From assembly GCA_949751835.1 (NCBI GenBank), contig CATKHK010000128.1, forward strand, positions 33,700 to 97,699: 64,000 nt of DNA, written 5' to 3'. Under the pieces are notes generated by a model. It saw nothing but the letters and a program-made list of their open reading frames with translations, made no database searches and was not told where the DNA came from. Below are positions 33,147 through 45,280 of the stretch, piece after piece; position 1 is the stretch's first letter, and the number at the start of each line of letters is the position of its first letter. The translations under genes and the position numbers were made by a program. This DNA comes from Blepharisma japonicum (Eukaryota > Ciliophora > Heterotrichea > Heterotrichida > Blepharismidae).

Positions 33147-34181
33147 TTACATAATTTCGCATTTTGCGCATGTTCCTCGTCTCCCAGCCAATCCTGAATC
33201 ATTTTCTTTTTCTTTGGTCTCATCTTTTTTTGACTGCTGATTGGGAACTGCATCTTTCATATCATTACTGGGTATTCCTGCAATTAACCCTGACTCAAAA
33301 ACCACAGCTTCTTCATCTGAGCTTGAACTTTCAGATTCTACCGTTGAATCTTTTGGACTTACAATATGGCCTTTAGCTTCTTCTAAAAAAGTGTTGACAG
33401 GGGAAAAACTTTCTTTATATTCCCCATCTATATGGACGATTCCTGGAATAGTATATCTCCTAGGTTTTTTTCTTGATTTTTCTACATCTAATTCTTCTTC
33501 TTCGTCAAGCTTTTTCTCTTCAGATCTTTCTAAATAATTTTCATCAACTTTTACTAAGTCTCCTAACTCTGCATGGCGCTCATCTATAATTTCTGGCTCT
33601 TCAAAAGCCTCAGCTGGCTTAATTTCTTCATCAGATAACTCACTTGCTTGGATTATTTGGAGAAAGCTGCTTTTATAGTCAGACTGAAAAGTACTTATAT
33701 TCGTTGTTGAAGGGACAATCTCGGTACTTCCGAAGGCCCGCTTTTGCCTTTGAAGCTGGAATAAATCGATGCTTACACAGATTTTTGCAGTTTTGTCAGG
33801 AGATTTAGTAAGAACTAGCTCATATTTAGAATAAGGCTCAAGCGTACTCGCTATTTGTGAAAATTCCAAAACTGCTTCTCCAAGCTTTTTTGTGGATTTT
33901 CCTCTAATTTCTAAGACTTGGAAACTCACATGTTTTTTCACCCAGTTTTTGCCTCGTTTGATCATATGAACAATGAAGGAAATGGGGTATTCTAGAATTA
34001 CTTCGCCATTTAATGAGTTATATGGCATAGGCTGAGTCTCTTGCTTCTGCTTGCCCCTTCTCGCTAAGATTTTTATCGGGCCTGTTTCCCCATATTGTGC
34101 TTTGACATAATGAACTTGGATATCCAGATTAAATTTGTGCTTTTTAGGAACAATTCTCTCAAATGTTTCTCTTAGAGACAT
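33147..34181 (-). CDS. NT-C2 domain protein with C-terminal CaaX box
   Basis: A 344-aa protein. Residues about 10-150 fit an NT-C2 (EEIG1/EHBP1-type N-terminal C2) domain: a KFNLDIQVHYVKA first strand, an EVILEYPISFIVHM core, then VSFQVLEIRGKSTKKLGEA and ICVSIDLFQ. Such domains attach proteins to membranes. Residues about 150-330 are acidic, Ser-rich and probably disordered. The protein ends in KCEIM: a CaaX box (C-E-I-M) whose final Met favours farnesylation. The combination suggests a membrane-bound adaptor. Stop TAA. Confidence 0.75.
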   Translation of the reverse strand: MSLRETFERIVPKKHKFNLDIQVHYVKAQYGETGPIKILARRGKQKQETQPMPYNSLNGEVILEYPISFIVHMIKRGKNWVKKHVSFQVLEIRGKSTKKLGEAVLEFSQIASTLEPYSKYELVLTKSPDKTAKICVSIDLFQLQRQKRAFGSTEIVPSTTNISTFQSDYKSSFLQIIQASELSDEEIKPAEAFEEPEIIDERHAELGDLVKVDENYLERSEEKKLDEEEELDVEKSRKKPRRYTIPGIVHIDGEYKESFSPVNTFLEEAKGHIVSPKDSTVESESSSSDEEAVVFESGLIAGIPSNDMKDAVPNQQSKKDETKEKENDSGLAGRRGTCAKCEIM

Positions 34182-34353
34182 TTTGATTTAGAATTATTTT
34201 CAACTAGACGCTAAAATAATTTGGTATTATTAAAAATAAATAAAATAGCTTCAAGTATTTTTATATGAATAATTTTCATTTATAAATAAATAGTTGTCCA
34301 TTTAATATATTTTATCTCAATTTTCCTGCATTTTCTCATTATCTTAATATTAG

Positions 34354-35349
34354 ATGGACTATTTAATTGATACCAATCGCGGATCTCTACGGTCAATTTT
34401 TTCAAAACACTCAACCACTCATGACAACCCAGCGATTACATATAACGAACTTTTCAAATTCTGCACTGCGGTAAGGATATTCCCTGATTTATTATCCTCA
34501 TTTGAGATTAAGCGGCTAGTCATGAAATCTTCCAACTCTCATGGAAACTCAGACAAGCGAATTGAGCTCAGCTATTTGCAGTTCGAAAAGCTTTTAAAAT
34601 CAATAGCAAACCATTGCTTCACATCTGGATCAGATGGAGAAAAGCTTAAATTGCTATTTGCCCATATTAAAAATTCCTGCAAACTCAACTATCATGTAGA
34701 CTTAAATATTGCAGTAGATAGTTCGTGTTTAATTGAAGAAAATTCTTTATCCAATTCTAATTTGAACTCTTCTAATGAGAGATCACAAAAACAGAGAGAA
34801 ACTTTAAGAAAATCCTCTTCAGGGCCTAAAATGAAAAGTAAGTTTTAAGCAGAAAATATGATTAAAAAAAGTCTAACAAAATGTGCATCACTAAAGCTCC
34901 CTTCTGCAGACCAGCCAGGTAATCGAACGCGAATCGTTTCTCCTAGAATTATGAACCCAACTCCAAGAGTTGCAAATAAAAAAGTAAAGCAGCTCTACCA
35001 AGCAATTTCTCCTAGGCATCTCTCAGCTAGAAAGCTTGCATCAAGGTCCCCAGACTCCAAGCATGAAATAAGCAGTTCTATTGACCAGCATTCAACAAGG
35101 CTTAGCAAACCATTGGAAATCCCTAAACTAGGTAGTCCTTTATCATCAAGCCAATTTGTTATATCAAGTTTGCCTACTGTTAAAAACAGCAACCATAATA
35201 AATTAAGCAAAGTTAAAAGCACATTTGATGAATTTCGGAAAAAACATAAAGAAATAGTATCAAAAAAGCCAGCTGGGATTGGCCCAAAGATGCTTAGGTT
35301 TATTAAAAGTTCACATAAAAATAGGTTTGAAAATGTAACAGTTATTTAG
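34354..35349 (+). CDS. Basic Ser-rich protein, two exons
   Basis: 326 aa, made by removing a 15-nt intron at 34838-34852. Without it the frame meets a TAA and looks like two genes 9 bp apart; the intron is 3n, so both halves share a frame. The N-terminal about 115 aa are helical (GSLRSIFSKHSTT, ITYNELFKFCTAVRIFPDLL), loosely like EF-hand or TPPP/p25-type domains, but without calcium ligands. The rest is basic, Ser/Pro-rich and disordered, with SPRIMNPTPR and SPRHLSARK motifs resembling proline-directed kinase sites. Probably cytoskeleton-associated (inference). Confidence 0.75.
34838..34852 (+). other. 15-nt intron
   Basis: GTAAGTTTTAAGCAG, with an in-frame TAA inside. Consensus-perfect for the tiny introns elsewhere in the window. 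Confidence 0.85.
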
Positions 35350-35483
35350 AAATTTGTGAAGAAGCTGTTTTTTGAGCTATGGAGGGTTAAAACAATTTAC
35401 AGTGCCTAGTATTATAAGTGATTAGATTTAATAATTTAATTTAAATGGATTATATAGAAATATTTTCGGAAATATTAAAATAA

Positions 35484-37031
35484 TTATTCGTTGGTGGCTG
35501 ATTTATTCACAGCATGGCTAAATACAGCAAGCTTGGCCTTTATTGACCCCACCAATAAATTATCGATATTTTCTTGCTGAGTAATTGCTTTAATGTTCAT
35601 CGGGTTCGTAGAAGATACTAAATGCTCTTTCAAAATTGCTTGTTTTTCAAGCTTTGAAGCTTTTTCTGATATGATTTTTACTTTTTCTGTGTCTGAAACA
35701 CTCATTCTTAGCACATCGTCTCAGTTTGCCTTTATTTCTTCAATAGGCATATTTTTTTCGTTTTCTTGTCTTAATTTTCTTTTTTCTTCCAGGTAATTAA
35801 TTTTTTTTGCAACTTTTGGAGTTTCCACAGTTTTTGACTGTGACTGTATTTTTCTAGGCTTTATTTTCTTTTTCTCCAACTCTACAAAAGACTCAGATCT
35901 CTGATTGATTTCTGACAAAATTCTATGATGTCTTGCTGGGTTTTTCATTTTTTCCAGCCTTTCCTGCAGCTCCAGCTGCTTTGTTTTATCCACTGTTGGC
36001 ATAAACATTTCTTTAATCAGTTCTGCATACCTCAATCTTTTTTCAATTTTTTGCAACCTCTCCACGTTTGCTGCATTTTGGGCTTCTTTCAGCTGTTTTT
36101 CCTGCTCGAGAATTTTCGCATTTCATGTGCAAGATGAGCTTCTTACTTTATTTTCAATTTTTCTTGAGTTTACCGCTTCTTCATTTCTTTTTATATGCTC
36201 ATCCCTCAGCACTTCGTATCATTTCATGTGCTCAATTATTTTTTCCTGATTTATTGATCGGTTTACAAGTTTCCGCTTGGCAAGTTCGCTTTTACGTTTT
36301 TCGAGCTCGGGAAGCTCATACTCGCATTTAAATTTTTCTTCAAGTTTTACATAGAGAGGCTTTACACCTTTGACTGACTCATACTCATTGTTTCTACGGC
36401 GGATTTCATCGATTTCTTGCTGACGTTTTGCTTTGAGTTCTTTCATTTTTTCAAGTTTTTCGTAGTATTCTTGTTCCTTTTTGGCTTTGAGCTCTTCAGT
36501 TTCTTTCTTTTTGATTTCAGTTTCTTCTTCGAGGATTATCTTAAGTTTTGCCTGCTCTTGCTGCTTCTTTTTTATTCGTTCTTTTTGCTCTTTGTAATAG
36601 GCCTTTATTTTTTGAGCAGCTTCTTCAGCTTTTTTTCTTTCGTTTTCTAAATACTCTTGTCTAGTTTTTGCATTTTGAAGATTCGGCTTATTAAGTTTAT
36701 TTTCGTTCTGTATAGATCCTAAATTATCAAGTGTACTTATAGACTCTTCGATACTTGACAACTTAGCTTCTAATAGTTCTTTTTGCTTTTTAATTTCTTT
36801 TAGTTTTGCTTGTCTTACGTTTTCATCAACATTATTCGAATTTATCTTATTAAGAAGACTATTGATAACTGTTTGGAGATCATCTGGAGATTTGGAAAAA
36901 GGGATTGAGGCTTGTTTTATGTGGGAAACTATTTTTGATGCTGAAGAAGTAAGTGAACCTTGGATAGATTCCTGAGTCTTAGCTTTTGATTTGATAGATG
37001 ACAGGATATCAGACAAGTACTTTGTGACCAT
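35484..37031 (-). CDS. Charged coiled-coil protein
   Basis: A 515-aa protein, continuous with TGA as Trp at 36219-36221, 36123-36125 and 35721-35723. It is dominated by charged coiled coil (runs of E/K/R, about residues 90-300) with conserved-looking punctuation around the Trp codons (HMKW YEVL, CTWNAKILEQEK). A KRLRYAELIKEMFMP block and an NPARHHRILSEINQRSE block follow. No motor, membrane or zinc motif. The composition suggests a cytoskeletal or ciliary scaffold, with no specific family assigned. Stop TAA; the start is the first ATG of the frame. Confidence 0.75.
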
Positions 37032-37154
37032 AGTTAAGAATAATTATTTATAAAACGTTATAATAAAGCAGCTGTTGTAAGTAATAGAGAAAAACTATTT
37101 TTTATAAAAATATAAAATTATGCCAAAACCTATATGAAATATTTGTTATTTGTC

Positions 37155-38654
37155 TTAAGAAGAAGCTTCTACTACAATCATGTTTACTAACACATAAAGC
37201 ATGATCAAACTATTAAGCCCTACAATCCCCAGTGAAACTCCCTAAATAGCTCTTACCCTCGAGGAAAATTTCACATCATACGGCGACGGCGTTTCTACCA
37301 TCTCCCTTGCAGCTATGTGCATAAGTGGTATCGCAATCGGTACCAAAATAAATCCAAACAATCCAACCCAATTCAAAATAATACCCTACATAACTTTTAC
37401 CAAGTCATACACAAAAAATGCAATTGTGAATGGTAAAACTACACAAAAAAATCTACAAATAGCAACGGTTTTAAAAGGCAATTCTTTAGTCGCTCCAATT
37501 CCATAATACATAGTAAGTACATTATCAGATAGTGGAATCGCCATAAGCGGAAAGCTGGAAAATACATCAAAAGCAGGGAAAAGCACTATAATATACGCTA
37601 TTATATAAGTCCACCATGGTCTATCACTTTGTGAGTACCCAGCTGAGTACTCTCTAAATGATATATTAACTTCTCCTTTTACATCATGAATAGCCATTGG
37701 GACAATAATCCCTAACATCGCATATAATGTGAATGATGTTGCTGCTACCATAATGATAATTTTTTTCAAGTTTTTCACTCTGCTCCTGACGAATTCTGCA
37801 ATGCTTGGGAACTGTATTTGGTACACAAAAGCAAAAAGAATAATAGAAGCCATACTAGACAAATGAGTCCACACAGCCAAAGGTGGGTCATCAAAAGATT
37901 CATGCACATCATGATCTACTTGTTTCTGCTGGATTAAAAGAGCTATTGATGTTATAAGGACTAGTCCTATAATAATAAACCTCATAATTGTCAATACACT
38001 TTGCACCCATCTTTGCTCTTTCATACCTTTAATAGTCAAATAAGTCATAAAAACTGCATAAATAACTAGAAATATCCAATAATTCTGATAGCAGGAGTCA
38101 GAATAGCTTGAAGTTTCATAAATATCACACTTTTTTGCCCATGGGAGCGGGATATTTGAAGCAAAAGAGCTCGCGAAAATAGTAACATAGCCTAATTGTG
38201 CACCTTGGAAGTAGAAACTTAAGATTATAATATAAAAAGTTGCCCATTTCTGGCCAAATAAAATTCTAATATTTTCTGTGACATCGAATCTTCGACTTGT
38301 GATAATTGGACGTGGGGTGGGCTCTTTTTCTAATAAATCGTCTCCTGCTTTTTGGCCTGTGAAAATTTGTCGCCATGTAGGTGGTTTTATCCTTTTTCCT
38401 TCATCTCGGAGCCGAACTATGACTTCTGTTCGGCTCATTACTTCAAGGAGCTGCCGAGCTAGATAATAACTCTGATACGCAGTGAAAATCATGTAAAAGA
38501 ATGAAATCAACCACCCACTTGTCTTAAATGCATGTGGAAGAGCCAAGAACCCAGCTCCAACAACGATGTTAACTGAAAAGAAATAGCCTGTCGACAATCC
38601 AAATTTATCTGGATTGATTGAAGACAGCTCTATTGAGAAATCCATGATGGACAT
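37155..38654 (-). CDS. Amino-acid transporter (AAAP / SLC38-SLC36 type)
   Basis: A 489-aa multi-pass membrane protein in three exons (introns 37386-37400 and 37242-37256, both 15 nt). The opening YFFSVNIVVGAGFLALPHAF is the first membrane helix with the GAGFLALP motif typical of the amino acid/auxin permease family. About 10-11 membrane helices follow, including WATFYIIILSFYFQG and ILFAFVYQIQFPSIAEF. The terminal exons add a last membrane helix (LFGFILVPIAIPL and LIMLYVLVNMIVV), so both introns are needed for a complete transporter. Substrate unknown; the family moves neutral or other amino acids with H+ or Na+. Confidence 0.88.
37242..37256 (-). other. 15-nt intron in amino-acid transporter
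   Basis: Minus strand GTAAGAGCTATTTAG; its last three bases would be an in-frame TAG. Confidence 0.85.
37386..37400 (-). other. 15-nt intron in amino-acid transporter
   Basis: Minus strand GTAAAAGTTATGTAG; ends with an in-frame TAG. Removal restores the C-terminal membrane helix. Confidence 0.88.
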
Positions 38655-39125
38655 TTTTTAATTCACCAAGCTATTTAACAATCCGTGTAAATGGGTTCTT
38701 ATTAATTAAAACGTTCTCCATAGTAAAATGTCGAAAAAGTTGAATATGGAGAGAAATTATGTAAGTTTAGGCTGAAAATTGTGAGTTAGGCATAAAAGAG
38801 ATTCCAGCTATTAGAAAAAAATGAGGAGGTGAATAATGTTACGTTATAATGGAAAAAAATAGTTTGGGCTTAGAGGATTTAGGAGAGCTAAATATATTAT
38901 TATGGGATCATGCTAATAATTTATTGTTGATTTTAAAAGCAAAGCCTATTAGTTTCATAAAAATCTAGAAAAATTAGAATAACTGATTTTAATGTTTTCT
39001 TAATACCTCTAGAATTTTATAATATCCTTTAGTTCTTGAGGTTTTTCTACTAGAATTCTCATAGTGTATATTATTATCATGTTTCATTAAATCCTCATCA
39101 TCTTTTTATAATCAAAAAATAAGAA
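38655..39125. other. Intergenic spacer, no gene seen
   Basis: 471 bp of AT-rich DNA between divergent genes. Nothing recognisable beyond the presumed promoters. Confidence 0.5.
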
Positions 39126-41168
39126 ATGTCATGCCCTTGCTATATTTGTAAAACCCATGACCCTGTCCCAACCCATACTCACTTTATCAAGTCAAAATTT
39201 ACCTCAGAAAACTCATATGGCTTTGTATCAATTACTAATATAAGCTCATCTCCTACATCTGCATTAAAATTCAAAATTAACAAAACCCAAGCCACAATGG
39301 ACCTGAATTTTTCAGCAATTTTGCCTACTTGGACTATTGAAGACGTTCTTTTTATTGAAGCTTATGAAGGTTCTATTTCAGATTCTCTAATAGGCACTGG
39401 AAGTATTCCATTATCATATCAAACATTTGATAATTCACTAGTAGAAGTAAACTTGGACTCTTTTATAGAAGAACCTATAACTGTTTCATTTAAACTGAGT
39501 TTTGAAAGTAAGTGCAAAACTATTGAAAACCCTTCTTATATGATTTTTCGCAAAACCTCAAGACTCGACCCCAGCTATAAATATACATTAGAAATCCTTA
39601 ACGGAGAAAAAACAGATGAAATTCGCATAAAAGATGAGTCTCAAGGCTATAAAGATGAAGTCTGGCACCATATAACAACTATTGACACTTTTGAAGTCCT
39701 CAATCTTAATTTCAAAATGACTAATCTTAGTGGAACTGGAAAAGCTAGGAACTTTGAAAGCTCTGCTACAATCCAAAAGAAAAATTTGAAAAATGTTCCT
39801 TACTTTTTTACTTTAAGATCTCCTACTGTACAGTTTTCTTCATTCCTTACGTTTTATTTGGTACCTTTTAATTCTCAGTTTATCACATGTCCAGCAGGAT
39901 CATTTGAGATGAAGATTTTACCGCAGTCTAATAGGTGGATTAATGATTTTATAGCAGAAAGAGGGTATTTGCAGTTTCAATTGATGACTTTGCTGGTGCA
40001 ACACCAAGTTAAAGGAGAAATTCAGGTTGAGGAACTTACACAGGTTTTGGAGCATCAGGAATATTCTTTTAAGTTTGATACTAGAGATATTAATGACAAA
40101 CTTGTTGTAAAGCTATTCTCTTATAAAGAAAATCAAGAAGTCGCATCACTCCGTTATGTAGGAATGATTAAATTTAAAGAAACTCCAGGTTTTAAATATA
40201 GACAAGACTATCAGTCCATCATTCAATTTGGCCCTTTCACATTAGACGTCACTCTATCCAGTGAAGAGTCCAAAATTGAAGACAACCCTCAAAAAATTGA
40301 AACTTCTATATCAGAATTCAAAGATCCAGAGCCTGCCAATTTAACCTTTAAAGACAGAACTTTTTTCAATGTCTTAGATTTAATGGAATTCAAAATTCAT
40401 CAAATTTCTAAAAGAAATAGCTTGACAACCACTCATATAAATAAACTTAAAACTCGAAATGAGCTTCTCCGTAAACAAATTTTTGACTTAGAGCACTCTC
40501 ACCCTGTAACAGAATTTGATAATATTGTGCAGCAGTCTGCTCTAAAGCCAAAAAAACTATCAAATTCTCAGTCCATAAGTCAAATTTTGCCTGGAAATAA
40601 TAACAGCAAAGCTTTAGAAGAAACAGCTGCACCTAAATATCAAATTTGCTCATGTGGGAATCGGAATCCAAAATTTAAAGGATATTGTGAAAATTGTGTA
40701 AAAACTTTGAAAGATCAGTATGAAAGAGTATTGAAATGATATACTCCCATAAAGAACAAGTTTGATGAACTTGAAAGAAAATACACTGGGATCAATGCAA
40801 GGAAAATACTATTTGAAGGAAAAATCGTAAAATTGCAAGAAAAATTGAAAAAGCCTGTAGATATTGAAGAAGGGGATACCGAAGAAGTCAAACAAATGAT
40901 GGTCCAGATGACTGAGCTGCAAAATGAGGTTGAAAATATGAAAGAAGAAGCTAGAAGAAAAATTGAAATAATTGAAACGCAAAAAAGCAATATACAAGTT
41001 AATTTAAGTGAAAAAGAAAAGGAAGAAGGAAAATTGCAAAAGAAGCTGAGGGAAAGTGAAGAAAAAGTTGGAATGATAGCACAGGAAATTGATGAGACTA
41101 ATAAAAGAATGGTGGATAAAAAGGTTTTCAATGACAAGTATAGAGGGAAATATTTGCCAACAGCGTAA
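39126..41168 (+). CDS. C2-like / zinc-ribbon / coiled-coil protein
   Basis: A 680-aa protein read through one TGA (40737-40739) as Trp. A Cys/His cluster opens it (CPCYICKTHDPVPTHTH). Residues about 20-400 hold one or more beta-sandwich segments of C2-like pattern (VLFIEAYEGSISDSLIGTG, VSFKLSFE). A zinc-ribbon-like CSCGNRNPKFKGYCENC lies at about residue 515. It runs straight into a coiled coil (about 525-660, KFDELERKY ... ). The TGA-coded Trp falls in LKWYTPIKNKF just after the ribbon. Probably a membrane or cytoskeletal adaptor; no named family. Confidence 0.75.
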
Positions 41169-41243
41169 AATATTTAATTTAAAAGATTTTTTATATAAAA
41201 TAATTATTAATGTTTATATAATTATGCAGTAGATAATTATATA

Positions 41244-44200
41244 TTAATCATCATCAATTTCTGACCCAGACTCATTTTCCTGTATCTTTTTCGCTTTTCT
41301 CAATCCATTACTTACAAGTATTTTCTCCAAAATCAAATCCAGCTTACTATAAATAGGGATATCCTCATTGCAAACCAAATCTGAAAGCCTCCCCAAAAAA
41401 TCAAGAAATTCCACAAACTGCATTTTATAGTGAGCTCCATCCGAGTCCATTTCATTTAATATACTCATTTTGGAAAATGCATAGACCTTTATAAGCTCAT
41501 CGTCATTAATTGTGATTTTTGCTTTATCCACAAGTGCTCTGATTGATTTGAATGATAGCCATCTTCCAAGCTTTTCTCGATATTTTGTAAAAATGTTTTG
41601 GAGATTTGATAAATTGGCTTCAAGGATGTCGTTAACTTCGAGGTTGTAGAGCTTTTCTTTTCTGAATTTGGCAGCTTTAGCAGTCATGGCGTATTTAAAT
41701 ATATGCTCGTTTAGTAATTTTTCAGTCATTTGACTAGGTGTTAAAGGAAGATCTTGGTATTTGCAGAGAGCTAATCTTACAATAATTTCATAAAATTCAT
41801 ATCTACACAGCTCTTTATCAGGGTTATCATCCAGTTTTTCTTCAAGCTCTACATTTACAGCTATAAAAATTCTATCAACTGCAGCTTTATTTAAAAATTT
41901 TTTATCATGCATATCACATTGATCACAAAAATCGCTGAAATCAAGCCAGCCAATACTAGGATAATTACTACTTGCCGACAAATATAAAAAGATCTCTTTA
42001 ATTTCACCAAAATTAGCTAGCAAAACGCTATAAACATCATCTAACTGTACAGGGTCTCTAATAATCCTTGGGAGCTTATAATACTTGCTATCATAATCAA
42101 ACATAATTTTCCTGGTATGGTCAGTATCGTCTATATAATTTCTAAATACAGATTTATTTTTATCAAAAACTCTTCCCACTTGGATATTTTCAGCTTCACT
42201 TACAGAAAGCTCATATGACCTTAAGGGAATATTAATTTCATTAGTACTGATCTCTTCTCATCTCCTTTTAGATAATTCTTTAGAAATGCATACATCATTT
42301 CCATCTAAAATAAATCACAAATAATGCTTCCCAGGAGGCAAAAGTAAAGAAACTTCATATTTTCCTAGGGTTTCGTCTGCAAGCTCTAATGGGATTTCTT
42401 TTCAGTCATTAAATGAAGCTTTTAAACAAATTTTGCAAATTTCTCTGATTTTTTTCCAATTGAAATTGTTAATATTGTCAATAGTTTTTAGCTTCTCTAA
42501 GCTGATTTTTAGGTCGTAAATGACCCACCTTTCACATATCCAGCAATGTGGAGACAAAATTCATTGGCTTGAGCCTTTAACTTCTCTTTTTCCAAGCATC
42601 CTGGAAAATATTAATTCATTGGAATGCCCGAACAGTCTTTTATCTGCCTCTTTGGTAGGACTTTCTATGTTTAATAAATTATCCTTGTGTGTAATTAATG
42701 ATCTTCCCATACCATCTCTCAATTTAAGATTTATTTTTGTGCTTTGTTCTACAATATAATCATTTCTTTTTAGAAACTTCATAGGGTGTGGAACTGATAA
42801 AGCTGAATTTGCTTTCATTCCTGCAGTTTCTTGTGCCCCTAAATGAAGTATCATCGAATTCAACATTTTTCGAGAAATTTTATTTCCAGTGAGATGCAAG
42901 CCGATCAAGGTGTTAGACTGCTTTAAACCGTTAATAATAATTCCTGCATCAGTGTCTGTGATTTTTGTGTGAGAAATATTAAGGTGTAATAAACCAGGAT
43001 GCCGACTAAAAATCTGGCTAATTAAAATGCTTAATTCAGAGTCAGAAGAGCTTAAATTATTTCATGAATAATCTAAAAACCTTAAGCTCCTATTTTTTCT
43101 TAAATAGGCTAGAAATTTTTTAGTACTTTCAGTAGAAATTTGATTTCAAGATAAATCTAGCTCAGTCAGAATATTTTTTCTTAAAATTCTGCAGACTTGG
43201 TCCATTGCTGAATTATTAAGCCCTAAATCTGAAATATATAATTTTCTTAAGGTTCTTGAAAGTGGTAAAGCTTTGAGAGTTTCTACTACATTCATCGGTG
43301 TAAATCTACACGCATTTAAATTTATTTCTGTAATTTGAGCTGAAGCTATCATTTTATTTAATTCTTTGGCAAAATTTGAGCCTATTTCATTTCTTGTATA
43401 GTAAAGAGATTGGATATTTGTATTTGTAGATATTCCTTTAAGCAGATTTGCACCTCCTTGATCTGAAATTCCGCATTCATCCAAATGAATTTGCATTAAA
43501 TTTTTCATAGTCTTTATAGAGTCACTTATAGCTCTGCAGAGTTGGTCATTCATTTTATAGCGATTTAATATTAAAGAATGCTCTTTAGCATGCGCGAGAA
43601 CTGGAAGTGGAGGTATTTGCTCTTCAGTACATTTTTTACTGAAAACTGATAAAGAGGAGTCTTCATCATATTCGTTTTTAGATCGGCCATATTTCCGATA
43701 TGCATCATAAGCATTTTCTTTACTTTGAATTTCACTATACAAACTTTCTATTAATGGAGTCTTAGCATTTTGTAATTCTTTTCTTAGATCTTCTATTAAT
43801 TCCTCCTTTTTTTCAGCATCTTGAGTAAATTGATTAGTGGATCTCATTAAATTCTCAATTGATTTTTTCTTTTCAATTTTCTCTTTGACTTTCCTCAATA
43901 TTTTCCCATGGATTTTTAAAGGTGAAATAGGTGGAATTTTTAATGTAGGAGTAACTGAAAGGTGCCTCAGTGAAATATCAGAAAAGTTAGTTGGAGAAGG
44001 ATTGCTGTATAATGAAATATCATTAATTTGCCTGTAAAATGAATTATCCTTGTGAGGGGATTTTCGTATGCTTTCCAATCTGTCTTCAATTTCAGTTAGG
44101 AAAAAATCTATTTTTCTTTGCAGAGAAATTGCGTCCTTTTTGCCACTATTTCAGGACTCGTCGTTTTGTGTAATAAATGATGGCTGAATGCCTGGAGATT

Positions 44201-44273
44201 TGATTTGTGGGAAGTTGATGTTGTCTTTTACTTCGAAATTTGGAGAAATAATATAAGCATGCTCAGTTGACAT
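41244..44273 (-). CDS. Leucine-rich-repeat protein with CBM48/AMPK-beta-like glycogen-binding domain
   Basis: A 1009-aa protein that is continuous only with seven TGA codons as Trp (plus-strand starts 44151, 43146, 43062, 42561, 42402, 42315, 42258). An N-terminal coiled/disordered region (about 1-200) precedes ribonuclease-inhibitor-type LRRs (about 220-480) with LTELDLSWNQI-type units. A CWICERW motif lies at about 576. About 610-690 is a CBM48/E-set module: ASFNDWKEIPLE, then LLPPGKHYLWFILDG, as in AMPK-beta. Two Trp of this module are TGA-coded. The last about 310 aa are helical. Glycogen or starch sensing is inferred from the module. Divergent from the gene or relic upstream with only 25 bp between starts. 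Confidence 0.88.
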
Positions 44274-44298
44274 AAAATATTACAATTAAAAACAGATT
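44274..44298. promoter_or_regulatory. Very short divergent promoter (copy A)
   Basis: Only 25 bp separate the LRR-CBM48 start codon (minus) from the position matching the start codon of the plus-strand paralog. The equivalent spacer in copy B (45975-46008) is 34 bp. If both sides were transcribed, promoter elements must overlap the coding ends. Confidence 0.45.
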
Positions 44299-45280
44299 AT
44301 CGAAAAAACCTTAGAAATTTTACTAAAAAACTTGCAAGAATCATAGCTATAGAGGGCCAGTTTTTTGACAATTTATTAAGCATTTGATTATGTAGCCTAT
44401 AAAAATAGAAGAAATTACGTAAATATGCTTCAATATAGCCCCAAAAATCCTCCAAAGAAATCCTCCAAAGGACTAAATTCCAAATCTTGGTGACATTTTC
44501 TTCTTTGATCATGTTTGCACCAAAATTTTTTCTGTGGAAGACATGAAAAAGTGTGCCATACACAATTTATCACTATATTATGCCATCTGAAGAGCAATCA
44601 TTAACTCTTAACTAATGGAAAAATTTTAAATTTTTTTTCTAAATAAATGTTTTCTTGTAAAAATGCTCTGGAGGAAGTCTAAAAACGCATCATTCCAGGC
44701 ACACCATAGGTATTTAATTCTCCAGCTACCATAGTGAATCAAATTTCAATTGGCTTGTATAATATTATTTTTGTAAGGCTTGCAAGAATTTGGCACACAC
44801 CATGATATACTTGGGAGAAAGTGTTTTTTAACTTTTTTCCAATGCATAAAATATCAGTGGAGAGATACAGGCAAGGAAAATGGCTAAACTCAGCAATAAC
44901 TATAAATCAAAAGACGAAACAATAATTTTTCATAGCTATTATGGAAAATTATATCAAGATAGCTATCATGACTTCTTAAATCTTCCTTATATCTCTAATA
45001 TCAGTTTGAGAAAATTGGAGACTGATATAGAAGAACTAGATGCCAACAGTTGTGAATTTATTGAAGAATTTAGAGATTTAATACATATTATGGATATTCG
45101 TGGCCAAATCATAGCGCAGAAACCTTTAGAGACACGATTGATGTCATTTTAAATTTTTGGATGAAAGTTGGGATTGCAGACACAGGAAAAATGCATTTTT
45201 TATTAAAGCAAGGCATTGGAGACATTGATTGTGAGTTTCCAACATTACTCAATAGTTCTATTCTAAATATTCTAAATCAA
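44299..45280 (+). pseudogene. Decayed copy A of the gene at 46009
   Basis: DNA-level similarity to the intact gene at 46009-46761 runs almost throughout. The start codon is changed (ATG to ATC at 44299-44301), there are in-frame stops and single-base shifts, and about 220 bp (44641-44862) are inserted in the middle. A 90-aa open piece remains at 44880-45152. It lies at the position where copy B keeps the intact gene, next to the intact LRR-CBM48 gene. Confidence 0.8.
44641..44862 (+). repeat. Dispersed module, copy 1
   Basis: About 220 bp, similar to 47294-47482 (shared blocks include TTTTCTTGTAAAAATGCTCT and AAATATCAGTGGAG). It interrupts pseudogene A but is absent from the intact gene B. 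No clear terminal inverted repeats or target duplication. Confidence 0.6.

Noticed and set aside
34354-35349. Two separate genes 9 bp apart
   Set aside because: A perfect 15-nt intron at 34838-34852 removes the TAA and joins them in frame.
44297-44563. 88-codon minus-strand frame
   Set aside because: It is antisense to pseudogene A, whose plus-strand similarity to the intact gene is clear.
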